From the NCBI GenBank assembly GCA_903960725.1, contig CAJCBY010000412.1, positions 1 to 6,683 of the forward strand: 6,683 bases of DNA, in the 5' to 3' direction. The position numbers were made by a program, and so were the translations under genes. Of this stretch, positions 1-5,798 are shown piece after piece; position 1 is the first letter of the stretch, and every line of letters begins with the position of its first letter. The stretch comes from an uncultured Cytophagaceae bacterium (GTDB lineage: Bacteria; Bacteroidota; Bacteroidia; Cytophagales; Spirosomataceae). The notes under the pieces were generated by a model, which saw only the letters and a program-made list of their open reading frames with translations, ran no database searches and was not told where the DNA came from.

Positions 1-1
1 A

Positions 2-1114
2 GGTTTATCCGTGAATGTATATCTAGAAGATTGGAGCAACGGGATGCGCAATAGTGCAGACTATGTGTTTCAATACTTGGATTTTTTAATGACACAAAAT
101 GTTAATCGCGTTTTGTTACCAGATACCTTAGGTATTTTAACTCCTTATGAGGTTTCGGATTTCATCAAGCAACTAGTTTCTCGTTATCCTACCACTCATT
201 TTGACTTTCATGCGCATAATGATTATGATCTAGGAACAGCTAACGCCTTAGAAGCGGTGCGTTGTGGCGTTCATGGATTACACCTAACCGTTAATGGAAT
301 GGGTGAACGTGCTGGAAATGCACCTTTAGCTAGTGTTATTGCGGTTTTAAACGATTACCAAAAGGATGTGAAGACATCTGTTTGTGAAAAGTCACTCTAC
401 CGGGTTAGTAAGTTAGTGGAAACATTCTCAGGTTTTCGTATTCCGGTAAATAAGCCGGTGGTTGGAGAAAATGTCTTTACTCAGACCGCTGGTATACATG
501 CTGATGGAGATAAGAAGAATAATCTCTACCACAATGATTTAATGCCAGAACGTTTTGGACGTGAACGTAAATACGCTTTAGGTAAGACGTCTGGTAAAGC
601 AAATATTGAGAATAATCTAGCGGCTTTAGGTATTCAATTATCTGATCAGGATCTTAAGCTAGTAACACAGCGCATTATTGAATTAGGGGATCGAAAAGAA
701 GTGGTTACCCAAAATGACCTGCCTTATATCATTTCTGATGTATTAGATAGTAATTCAATTGATGAGCGCGTTCAAGTATTGAATTATGTGCTGACTCATT
801 CTAAAGATTTACGTCCTTCTGTTACGCTAAAGATTTCCATTAATGGGGAGATTTTCGAGGAACACGCACAAGGGGATGGCCAATACGATGCTTTTATGAA
901 AGCGTTAGGTATCATCTTTGAAAAGCATGGGAAGATTTTACCTGTATTAAAAGATTATGCTGTTCGAATTCCTCCAGGAGGGGATTCAGATGCACTTTGT
1001 GAGACGATTATTACGTGGTCTCATGCTGGCAAGGAGTTAATTACGAGAGGTTTAGATTCTGACCAAACGGTTTCAGCCATTAAGGCCACTCAAAAAATGT
1101 TGAATTTGATATAA
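2..1114 (+). CDS. leuA: 2-isopropylmalate synthase-family protein (LeuA-like), 5' end missing
   Basis: The open frame continues to the left edge (G-L-S precede the GTG at 11), so 370 C-terminal residues of a roughly 500-residue protein are visible. The missing part would hold the first TIM-barrel strands and the usual DTTLRDGEQ-type catalytic motif. Numbering from the GTG at 11, the HAHND metal-ligand motif is at 67-71, NGMGERAGNAPL at 95-106 and GIHADG at 161-166; these are hallmarks of the DRE-TIM acyltransferases (LeuA, CimA, homocitrate synthase). Residues about 268-367 resemble a short LeuA allosteric (regulatory dimer) domain, with GDGQYDA where GxGPVDA is usual and GGDSDAL further on. 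The family condenses acetyl-CoA with a 2-oxo acid in the cytoplasm; in leucine synthesis the substrate is 2-oxoisovalerate. Lying 11 bp upstream of leuB supports that role. The barrel is divergent from classical LeuA, so citramalate synthase activity is possible. Family assignment is firm, substrate less so. Confidence 0.85.
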   Translation, partial: GLSVNVYLEDWSNGMRNSADYVFQYLDFLMTQNVNRVLLPDTLGILTPYEVSDFIKQLVSRYPTTHFDFHAHNDYDLGTANALEAVRCGVHGLHLTVNGMGERAGNAPLASVIAVLNDYQKDVKTSVCEKSLYRVSKLVETFSGFRIPVNKPVVGENVFTQTAGIHADGDKKNNLYHNDLMPERFGRERKYALGKTSGKANIENNLAALGIQLSDQDLKLVTQRIIELGDRKEVVTQNDLPYIISDVLDSNSIDERVQVLNYVLTHSKDLRPSVTLKISINGEIFEEHAQGDGQYDAFMKALGIIFEKHGKILPVLKDYAVRIPPGGDSDALCETIITWSHAGKELITRGLDSDQTVSAIKATQKMLNLI

Positions 1115-1125
1115 TTAAAATACCA

Positions 1126-2199
1126 ATGGCGAAGAAGCACATATTAATTGTTCCAGGTGATGGAATTGGTCAAGAAGTGACCGAAGTAGGAAAGAAAGTA
1201 TTAGAAAAGATTGCTGCTAAGTTTGGGCATGAATTTACGTATGATGAAGCTTTAATTGGTCACGTGGCAATAGAGGCCACTGGCGATCCTTTGCCAGCGG
1301 AGACTTTAGCTAAGATGAAAGCGTCTGATGCGGTTCTTTTTGGAGCAGTAGGTCACCCGAAGTACGATAATGATCCTTCAGCTAAGGTTCGTCCTGAGCA
1401 AGGCCTATTAAAAATGCGCAAAGAATTAGGGTTGTACGCAAATCTTCGTCCAATTAAGTTGTTTGATGAATTATTAAGCGCGTCTAGTATTAAGCCAGAA
1501 ATTCTTAAGGGAGCAGACATCTTATTCTTTCGTGAATTGACTGGGGATATCTATTTTGGAGAAAAAGGCCGTAAAAATAATGGCGATACCGCATATGATG
1601 TGGCTGAATATAGTCGTTACGAGGTAGAGCGTATTGGTCGTAAGGCTTTTGAGGCTGCACGCACACGTAAGAAGCATTTAGTTTCTGTTGACAAGGCGAA
1701 TGTTTTAGAATCCTCTCGTTTATGGAGGGAAGAGATCCAAAAATTAGCGTTGGAATACCCAGACGTAACGGTGGAATACCAATTTGTAGACGCCACGGCT
1801 ATGCTTTTAATTAAGGACCCGAAGCGTTTTGATGTAGTGGTAACGGCGAACTTATTTGGCGATATCTTAACGGATGAAGCATCTCAAATTGCTGGTTCGA
1901 TGGGCATGTTAGCTTCAGCCTCCATCGGTGATGGAACCGGTGTTTATGAGCCTATTCACGGTTCAGCACACGATATCACGGGAAAAGGCTTAGCGAATCC
2001 AATGGCATCAGTTCTATCGGCTGCCCTTTTATTAGATATTTCTTTCGGAATGAAAGCTGAGTCTGAAGTGGTCATTAATGCGGTAGACCAAGTATTGAAA
2101 AAAGGTTACCGTACAGGCGATATCGCTGATTCAACCACAGATAAATCAATGATCTTAGGAACGGAGGCCATCGGCGAGGAGATTCTAAAATTGATTTAA
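1126..2199 (+). CDS. leuB: 3-isopropylmalate dehydrogenase
   Basis: Complete 357-residue protein, the normal length for the family. It oxidises and decarboxylates 3-isopropylmalate to 2-oxoisocaproate with NAD+, the third step of leucine synthesis, as a cytoplasmic dimer. Visible motifs: N-terminal VPGDGIGQEV (9-18); substrate arginines R98, R108 and R136, the last in RELTGDIYFGE with Y143; K190 in DKANVLESSRLW; metal aspartates D222, D246 and D250, the latter two in NLFGDILTDEASQ; and the adenosine-binding loop EPIHGSAHDITGKGLANP (275-292). D283-I284 in that loop favours NAD+ over NADP+ by analogy with Thermus LeuB. All expected catalytic residues are present. The ATG at 1126 gives the standard N-terminus (MAKKHILIVPGDG). 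There is no Shine-Dalgarno sequence in the 11-bp gap after the leuA-like gene, so the two are almost certainly co-transcribed and leuB is the last gene of the operon. Confidence 0.97.
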   Translation: MAKKHILIVPGDGIGQEVTEVGKKVLEKIAAKFGHEFTYDEALIGHVAIEATGDPLPAETLAKMKASDAVLFGAVGHPKYDNDPSAKVRPEQGLLKMRKELGLYANLRPIKLFDELLSASSIKPEILKGADILFFRELTGDIYFGEKGRKNNGDTAYDVAEYSRYEVERIGRKAFEAARTRKKHLVSVDKANVLESSRLWREEIQKLALEYPDVTVEYQFVDATAMLLIKDPKRFDVVVTANLFGDILTDEASQIAGSMGMLASASIGDGTGVYEPIHGSAHDITGKGLANPMASVLSAALLLDISFGMKAESEVVINAVDQVLKKGYRTGDIADSTTDKSMILGTEAIGEEILKLI

Positions 2200-2219
2200 T
2201 CGAATTAACTTGTATTTTT

Positions 2220-2252
2220 ATGCTCGGTGTCCATGGATGCTGAGCATTTTTT
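2220..2252 (+). terminator. Rho-independent terminator of the leucine operon
   Basis: ATGCTC (2220-2225) pairs with GAGCAT (2242-2247). Inside, GTGTCC (2227-2232) pairs with GGATGC (2235-2240) using two G-T wobbles, and a further G-T pair at 2226/2241 joins the two helices. The result is a nearly continuous stem of about 13 bp with a tiny loop, followed directly by six T (2247-2252). It lies 20 bp after the leuB stop, with no other gene in between, so it should end the leucine operon transcript. Confidence 0.88.
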
Positions 2253-2271
2253 ATAACTAGACTATTTATCT

Positions 2272-4368
2272 ATGAAGCACCTTTTATTAATACTCCTTAC
2301 ATTTTCTTTATTTGCCCAAAACCCTAAAGAGACTATCCAGGTCACTGATTTATTGAAAATCAAGACTGCTGGTAGACCACTCGTATCTCCCAAAGGAAAT
2401 CAGTTTATCTACACCGTTACTTCGATTGTGGATGATCCAGATAAGAAGAGCGATTTTGTATACCAAACTCATCTGTATCTTGGTAATCTTCAAACAGGTG
2501 AATCAAGAGCTTTAACCTCCGGAAAAAACTCCATTTCATCTCCGTCTTGGAGTCCAGATGGTAATAAAATAGCCTTTTCAAGAGATATGGGTTCTAAATC
2601 CCAGGTATATGTTTTGGATTTAGCAGGAGGGGAGCCTCAAGCCATTACGAGTTTGCCTTTTGGGGTTTCTAATCCGGTTTGGTCTTCTTCAGGCCAAGAG
2701 ATCTATTTCCAATCTTCTTTTACAGTGAAAGAATTCCTGGTTGATTCAATTTATAATAAGAAAGGTTTATTGCCTTCTTGGACTTTGGAAAAACCGATGC
2801 TTTCAGGTGCATCTAAAAAAGTGAAGCCAAATCCAAATGGAAACATCGACGAGGTACGTTCCTATTTAGCTCAAAATGAGCTAGACAAAAAAGCTAAAGT
2901 GATTAATCGGTTAAATTTCCAAGAGGAGAGCACTACGTCCTCTGAAATTTCTTTGCCTGCATATTTCAAAACTACTTTAACGGGTAAACCTGTTTTATTG
3001 AATAACCCTTTCACACGTTGGTCGGATGTGGAAATAGCATCTAATGGTATGTATGCCGTTATTCCTGCAGATTCTTTAGCACATCCGGATAAGGTGTTGG
3101 ATTCTTATATTGGATTAGGTTCTAAAGTTATCTACCAAAAAGTGGGTTACCGTATGTCTAATTTATCCTTATCGCCCTCAGAAAAATGGTTAGCCTTTCA
3201 AGAGACTAAATCGACAGGTGTACAAAATGGCACTTTACAAATTATTTCCACATCGAACCCTGGCTCGATTGTTAAGGTTCCCCTTGATAGAGTCATTACA
3301 CAGGTTAAGTGGTCATCAGATGAGAGCAAGCTTTATTTTACGGCGCAAAACAAAGGCGGAGCTCCGCTTTATGTGTATGATTTAGCCACAAAACAAGTCA
3401 AGCAAATCACAGACGCTAATACGGGTATTTTGGGTTTTGATGTAACATCATCTGGATTTGTGTATGCCAAAACAGGTATAGAAAATCCCTCAGAAATCTA
3501 CCAGCAAATGGCTGATTCAGTGAGAACATTCACCTCCTTAAATACAGGTTGGTTAGCTTCGAAAAATATTGTTCGACCTACTAAGCACTCCTTTAAGAAT
3601 TCGAAAGGACATGAAGTAGACTATTGGGTAATGAAACCAGTTGGCTATGAAGCCGGCAAAAAATATCCACTCGTTTTGGAAATTCACGGTGGCCCATCTG
3701 CCATGTGGGGAACAGGTGAAGCGAGTATGTGGCATGAGTTTCAGTATTATGCTTCCAAAGGAATGGGTATCGTTTATGCGAATCCACGCGGCTCTGGTGG
3801 TTATGGTTCGGAATTTCTAGCAGCTAATGTGAAAGATTGGGGAGCAGGTCCTACTTCGGATGTGATGAAGGCATTAGATTTGACCATCGCTGAAGGCTGG
3901 GCAGATACAACACAGTTAGCGGTGACTGGTGGATCCTATGCAGGTTATCTAGTTACTTGGATTGTGGGTCATACAAATCGATTTAAAGTAGCTTGTTCGC
4001 AACGGGGTGTTTATGAGCTATCAACCTTTATGGGAGAAGGCAATGCCTGGCGTTTAGTGCCTAACTATTTTGGTGGATATCCTTGGGAAAAAGCGACAAA
4101 AGCAATTTTAGACCGTGAATCACCCTATACCTATGTTCAAAACATTAAAACTCCTTTGTTAATCTTCCATGGTGAGAATGATTTGCGTACGGGGGTAATT
4201 CAAAGTGAAATGCTCTATAAAAGTCTCAAAGTACTAGGACGCGAAGTTGAATATGTACGTCATCCTGGTGGAACTCACGAGTTAACTCGTTCAGGTAATA
4301 ACCGTCAGCGCATCGATCAGATGTTGAGGACGTATGAGTTTTTTGGGAGGTATTTGAAAATACAATAG
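2272..4368 (+). CDS. Secreted S9 family (S9C-like) serine peptidase
   Basis: Complete 698-residue protein. Residues 1-15 form a short Sec signal peptide (K2, hydrophobic LLLILLTFSLFA, probable cleavage before Q16), so it probably acts in the periplasm or outside. Residues about 25-420 are a beta-propeller with TolB/PD40-type repeats: SPSWSPDGNKIAFSRD near 90, NPVWSSSGQEIYFQS near 134, a weaker copy near 299 and QVKWSSDESKLYFTAQ near 344. Residues about 435-698 are the alpha/beta-hydrolase domain. HGGP is at 472-475, the nucleophile elbow GGSYAGY puts Ser at 555, and the triad is completed by D637 (HGENDLRT) and H669 (GGTHELTRSG). Order and spacing fit the acylaminoacyl-peptidase/oligopeptidase group that cleaves short peptides admitted through the propeller. 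GGSYGGY is commoner; Ala at 557 is still a small residue. The ATG at 2272 is fixed by the signal peptide. The gene starts 19 bp after the terminator T-run, and no separate promoter or Shine-Dalgarno sequence was recognised. The exact substrate cannot be told. Confidence 0.93.
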   Translation: MKHLLLILLTFSLFAQNPKETIQVTDLLKIKTAGRPLVSPKGNQFIYTVTSIVDDPDKKSDFVYQTHLYLGNLQTGESRALTSGKNSISSPSWSPDGNKIAFSRDMGSKSQVYVLDLAGGEPQAITSLPFGVSNPVWSSSGQEIYFQSSFTVKEFLVDSIYNKKGLLPSWTLEKPMLSGASKKVKPNPNGNIDEVRSYLAQNELDKKAKVINRLNFQEESTTSSEISLPAYFKTTLTGKPVLLNNPFTRWSDVEIASNGMYAVIPADSLAHPDKVLDSYIGLGSKVIYQKVGYRMSNLSLSPSEKWLAFQETKSTGVQNGTLQIISTSNPGSIVKVPLDRVITQVKWSSDESKLYFTAQNKGGAPLYVYDLATKQVKQITDANTGILGFDVTSSGFVYAKTGIENPSEIYQQMADSVRTFTSLNTGWLASKNIVRPTKHSFKNSKGHEVDYWVMKPVGYEAGKKYPLVLEIHGGPSAMWGTGEASMWHEFQYYASKGMGIVYANPRGSGGYGSEFLAANVKDWGAGPTSDVMKALDLTIAEGWADTTQLAVTGGSYAGYLVTWIVGHTNRFKVACSQRGVYELSTFMGEGNAWRLVPNYFGGYPWEKATKAILDRESPYTYVQNIKTPLLIFHGENDLRTGVIQSEMLYKSLKVLGREVEYVRHPGGTHELTRSGNNRQRIDQMLRTYEFFGRYLKIQ

Positions 4369-4369
4369 A

Positions 4370-4404
4370 AGATAATAGATTAGAGAGTATAGAGTACAGA
4401 TAAA
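4370..4404 (+). repeat. Heptad repeat tract 1 (forward)
   Basis: Five consecutive 7-nt units begin two bases after the S9 peptidase stop: AGATAAT, AGATTAG, AGAGTAT, AGAGTAC, AGATAAA. The last three positions vary most and AGA is constant. The 13-mer AGAGTATAGAGTA at 4384-4396 is the exact reverse complement of TACTCTATACTCT, present in two overlapping registers in tract 2 (4431-4443 and 4438-4450). Tract 1 lies in the 3' untranslated part of the peptidase mRNA. Confidence 0.75.
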
Positions 4405-4413
4405 ATTAACTAT

Positions 4414-4455
4414 CTCTACTTTATACGCTCTACTCTATACTCTATACTCTATGCT
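4414..4455 (-). repeat. Heptad repeat tract 2 (inverted)
   Basis: Six in-phase 7-nt units on the + strand: CTCTACT, TTATACG, CTCTACT, CTATACT, CTATACT, CTATGCT. Read on the - strand they become AGCATAG, AGTATAG, AGTATAG, AGTAGAG and so on, so this is the same repeat family as tracts 1 and 3 in the opposite orientation. Segment 4431-4457 can pair with tract 1 (4370-4396; 23 of 27 positions Watson-Crick). Segment 4432-4457 can instead pair with tract 3 (4471-4496). The two pairings are mutually exclusive. Confidence 0.75.
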
Positions 4456-4470
4456 CTGAGATTTTATTTT

Positions 4471-4498
4471 AAAGCATAAAGCACAAAGAATAAAGTTG
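4471..4498 (+). repeat. Heptad repeat tract 3 (forward, AAAG form)
   Basis: Four 7-nt units: AAAGCAT, AAAGCAC, AAAGAAT, AAAGTTG; the last is degenerate. The tract resembles the reverse complement of tract 2 with AGAG replaced by AAAG. It ends seven bases before the bidirectional terminator. A 13-nt AT-rich spacer (4458-4470) separates the arms that could pair with tract 2. Confidence 0.65.
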
Positions 4499-4504
4499 GT
4501 TAAC

Positions 4505-4531
4505 AAAAAAGGGAGCGATGCTCCCTTTTTT
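4505..4531. terminator. Symmetrical bidirectional terminator between convergent genes
   Basis: Perfect 12-bp inverted repeat, AAAAAAGGGAGC (4505-4516) and GCTCCCTTTTTT (4520-4531), around the 3-nt loop GAT. The A-run on one side and the T-run on the other make it a canonical intrinsic terminator in both directions. It would end the + strand S9 peptidase transcript and the - strand M42 peptidase transcript, which converge here. Confidence 0.93.
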
Positions 4532-4546
4532 GTTTCTTTTAGAGGA

Positions 4547-4607
4547 TTTTAATTAAACACGGTTACAAATTATTGCGCAGCACAATTTAAACCGTGATTA
4601 ATTAAAA
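4547..4607. repeat. 18-bp inverted repeat overlapping the M42 gene stop codon
   Basis: TTTTAATTAAACACGGTT (4547-4564) and AACCGTGATTAATTAAAA (4590-4607) are inverted copies matching at 17 of 18 positions (A-A mismatch 4557/4597). The 25-nt centre adds an AAATT/AATTT pairing (4567-4571 with 4584-4588). The right arm contains the last codons and the TAA stop (4598-4600) of the M42 gene, so the hairpin would form at the very end of that coding region. No T-run follows on either strand, so it is not itself a standard intrinsic terminator. Confidence 0.8.
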
Positions 4608-5662
4608 TAGCGCCAATCCTCTCCACCATTCACCTTCAACAAGCATTGGTAAATAAGGTCGATCACCGCATTCATATCGTCTTTTGCAATCGTTTCAACT
4701 GTGGTGTGCATGTATTTTAAAGGTAAGCTAATTAGGGCTGAGGCAACGCCCTCGGTTGCATAAGCGAACGAATCCGTGTCTGTACCAGTGGAGCGGGATA
4801 TGGCTTGTCTTTGGAAGGCAATCTTATTTTCGTCTGCCACATCGATGATGAAATCGCGCACATTGTTTTGAACAGCAGGACCATAACAGATAACAGGACC
4901 TTTTCCGCAAGACATATCACCTTGAGTCTTCTTATTGTACATAGGGGACTGAGTGTCATGGGTAACATCGGTAATAAAGGCCAAATCTGGTTTCAATCGG
5001 CGAACTATCATTTCTGCACCGCGAAGACCTATTTCTTCTTGTACGGAATTGACCACATATAAAGTGTAGGGAAGGGTGATGTTATTTTCTTTTAATCTTC
5101 TAGCTACTTCTGCGATCATATATCCGCCAATGCGGTTGTCTAATGCGCGTCCTACTAGATATTTGCCATTTAATTCCATCAAACCGTCCTCGAAAGTGAC
5201 GACGGTTCCTACGTGTATGCCCATTTCCTCAACTTCCTTTTTATTTGCAGCACCGCAATCGATGAAGATGTCTGCGATGGCTGGGGCTTTGTCTTTGGCA
5301 ATATCACGAACATGAATGGCTGGCCACCCAAAAATTCCTTTTACTATTTTATCTTTTGTATGAATATTTGCGCGCATTGATGGGGCAATCAAGGCATCTG
5401 AACCACCGTTTCGACGTAGAAATAAGTAACCGTTATCGTCTATGTAATTCACGAACCAAGAGATTTCATCCGCATGAGCTTCTATAACTACTTTATAGGG
5501 TTGACCTGGATTAATGACACCTACAGCAGTTCCGTACGTATCAATGATTTTTTCGTCGATGAAAGGTTGAATATAATCTAACCAAATTTTTTGCCCACTT
5601 GCCTCAAAGCCAGTTGGCGAAGCATTGTTTAAATAGGAGTATAAAAATTCGTTTGCGTTCAT
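4598..5662 (-). CDS. M42 family metallo-aminopeptidase
   Basis: Complete 354-residue protein of normal family length, with no signal peptide, so cytoplasmic. M42 enzymes (glutamyl aminopeptidase, deblocking aminopeptidase, TET peptidases, older name endoglucanase M) are two-metal exopeptidases that form large hollow oligomers and trim peptides from the N-terminus. The full ligand set is visible: H63 and D65 in EAHADE, bridging D175 in GRALDNRIGG, E209 (general base) and E210 in VQEEIG, D232 in TDVTHD and H319 in KYMHTT. The N-terminal SPTGFEASGQ (15-24) and the Ser/Thr-rich RSTGTDTDSFAY segment (290-301) are also typical. The preferred N-terminal residue cannot be predicted. The ATG at 5662 gives the standard start (MNANEFLYSYL), preceded by A-rich sequence without a Shine-Dalgarno. 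The gene is divergent from pfkA with its own promoter and convergent with the S9 peptidase gene. Confidence 0.95.
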   Translation of the reverse strand: MNANEFLYSYLNNASPTGFEASGQKIWLDYIQPFIDEKIIDTYGTAVGVINPGQPYKVVIEAHADEISWFVNYIDDNGYLFLRRNGGSDALIAPSMRANIHTKDKIVKGIFGWPAIHVRDIAKDKAPAIADIFIDCGAANKKEVEEMGIHVGTVVTFEDGLMELNGKYLVGRALDNRIGGYMIAEVARRLKENNITLPYTLYVVNSVQEEIGLRGAEMIVRRLKPDLAFITDVTHDTQSPMYNKKTQGDMSCGKGPVICYGPAVQNNVRDFIIDVADENKIAFQRQAISRSTGTDTDSFAYATEGVASALISLPLKYMHTTVETIAKDDMNAVIDLIYQCLLKVNGGEDWRYFN

Positions 5663-5689
5663 AGGTGCTTTTATTTTATTTATCTAAGT

Positions 5690-5733
5690 CTCAAATTTAC
5701 GTTTTTATTGGATTTTTAATGTCAAAATTTGAG
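5690..5733. repeat. 9-bp inverted repeat in the divergent promoter region
   Basis: CTCAAATTT (5690-5698) and AAATTTGAG (5725-5733) are exact inverted copies separated by 26 bp. The left arm covers most of the M42 -7 box, and the right arm covers the pfkA -33 box and part of the M42 -33 box. It may be an operator or simply follow from shared promoter elements. The right copy is itself part of the 11-bp palindrome TCAAAATTTGA (5722-5732). Confidence 0.55.
5692..5727 (-). promoter_or_regulatory. Predicted promoter of the M42 peptidase gene
   Basis: Read on the - strand, TTTTG (5727-5723) is followed after 23 nt by TAAATTTG (5699-5692), an exact match to the Bacteroidota -7 consensus TAnnTTTG. 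Spacing is at the long end of the range known for this type. Transcription would start a few bases further on, leaving an untranslated leader of about 25 nt before the ATG at 5662. Confidence 0.65.
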
Positions 5734-5761
5734 GTAAAAAGAGAGAAAGATTGTATTTTTG
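5728..5761 (+). promoter_or_regulatory. Predicted pfkA promoter
   Basis: TTTG (5728-5731) is followed after 22 nt by TATTTTTG (5754-5761), an exact match to the Bacteroidota TAnnTTTG -7 element. The expected start site leaves a leader of about 30 nt before the ATG at 5799. The -33 box abuts the -33 box of the divergent M42 promoter. Confidence 0.68.
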
Positions 5762-5798
5762 AATGTTAAGTAGTCTAAGCTTTTATAATACGATAGAG

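Noticed and set aside
11..13. GTG as the start codon of the LeuA-like gene
   Set aside because: The frame stays open to the window edge, and a start here would remove the first part of the TIM barrel and its catalytic motif. The gene is simply truncated by the window.
3553..3787. Overlapping - strand open frames inside the S9 peptidase gene
   Set aside because: They are antisense to the conserved hydrolase domain (HGGP region); composition and lack of signals indicate shadows.
4369..4498. Heptad repeats as a CRISPR array or plasmid-type iterons
   Set aside because: Units are 7 nt with no spacers, change orientation between tracts, and have no cas or replication gene nearby.
4547..4607. Inverted repeat as an integron attC site
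   Set aside because: No proper RYYYAAC/GTTRRRY core sites at the expected positions, no integrase gene and no cassette structure around it.
4805..5315. Open frames on the + strand (4805-5062 and 5076-5315) opposite the M42 gene
   Set aside because: They lie wholly antisense to a fully conserved M42 coding sequence, have no recognisable domain or start signal, and look like chance shadows.
4598..5662. M42 gene as a true endoglucanase (cellulase M)
   Set aside because: The complete set of M42 peptidase metal ligands is present. The cellulase name is a historical label for this family and no glycosidase motif is seen.
5784..5789. TATAAT as a sigma70-type -10 box for pfkA
   Set aside because: It is only 10 bp from the ATG, has no -35 partner at the right distance, and a better Bacteroidota-type promoter lies upstream at 5728-5761.
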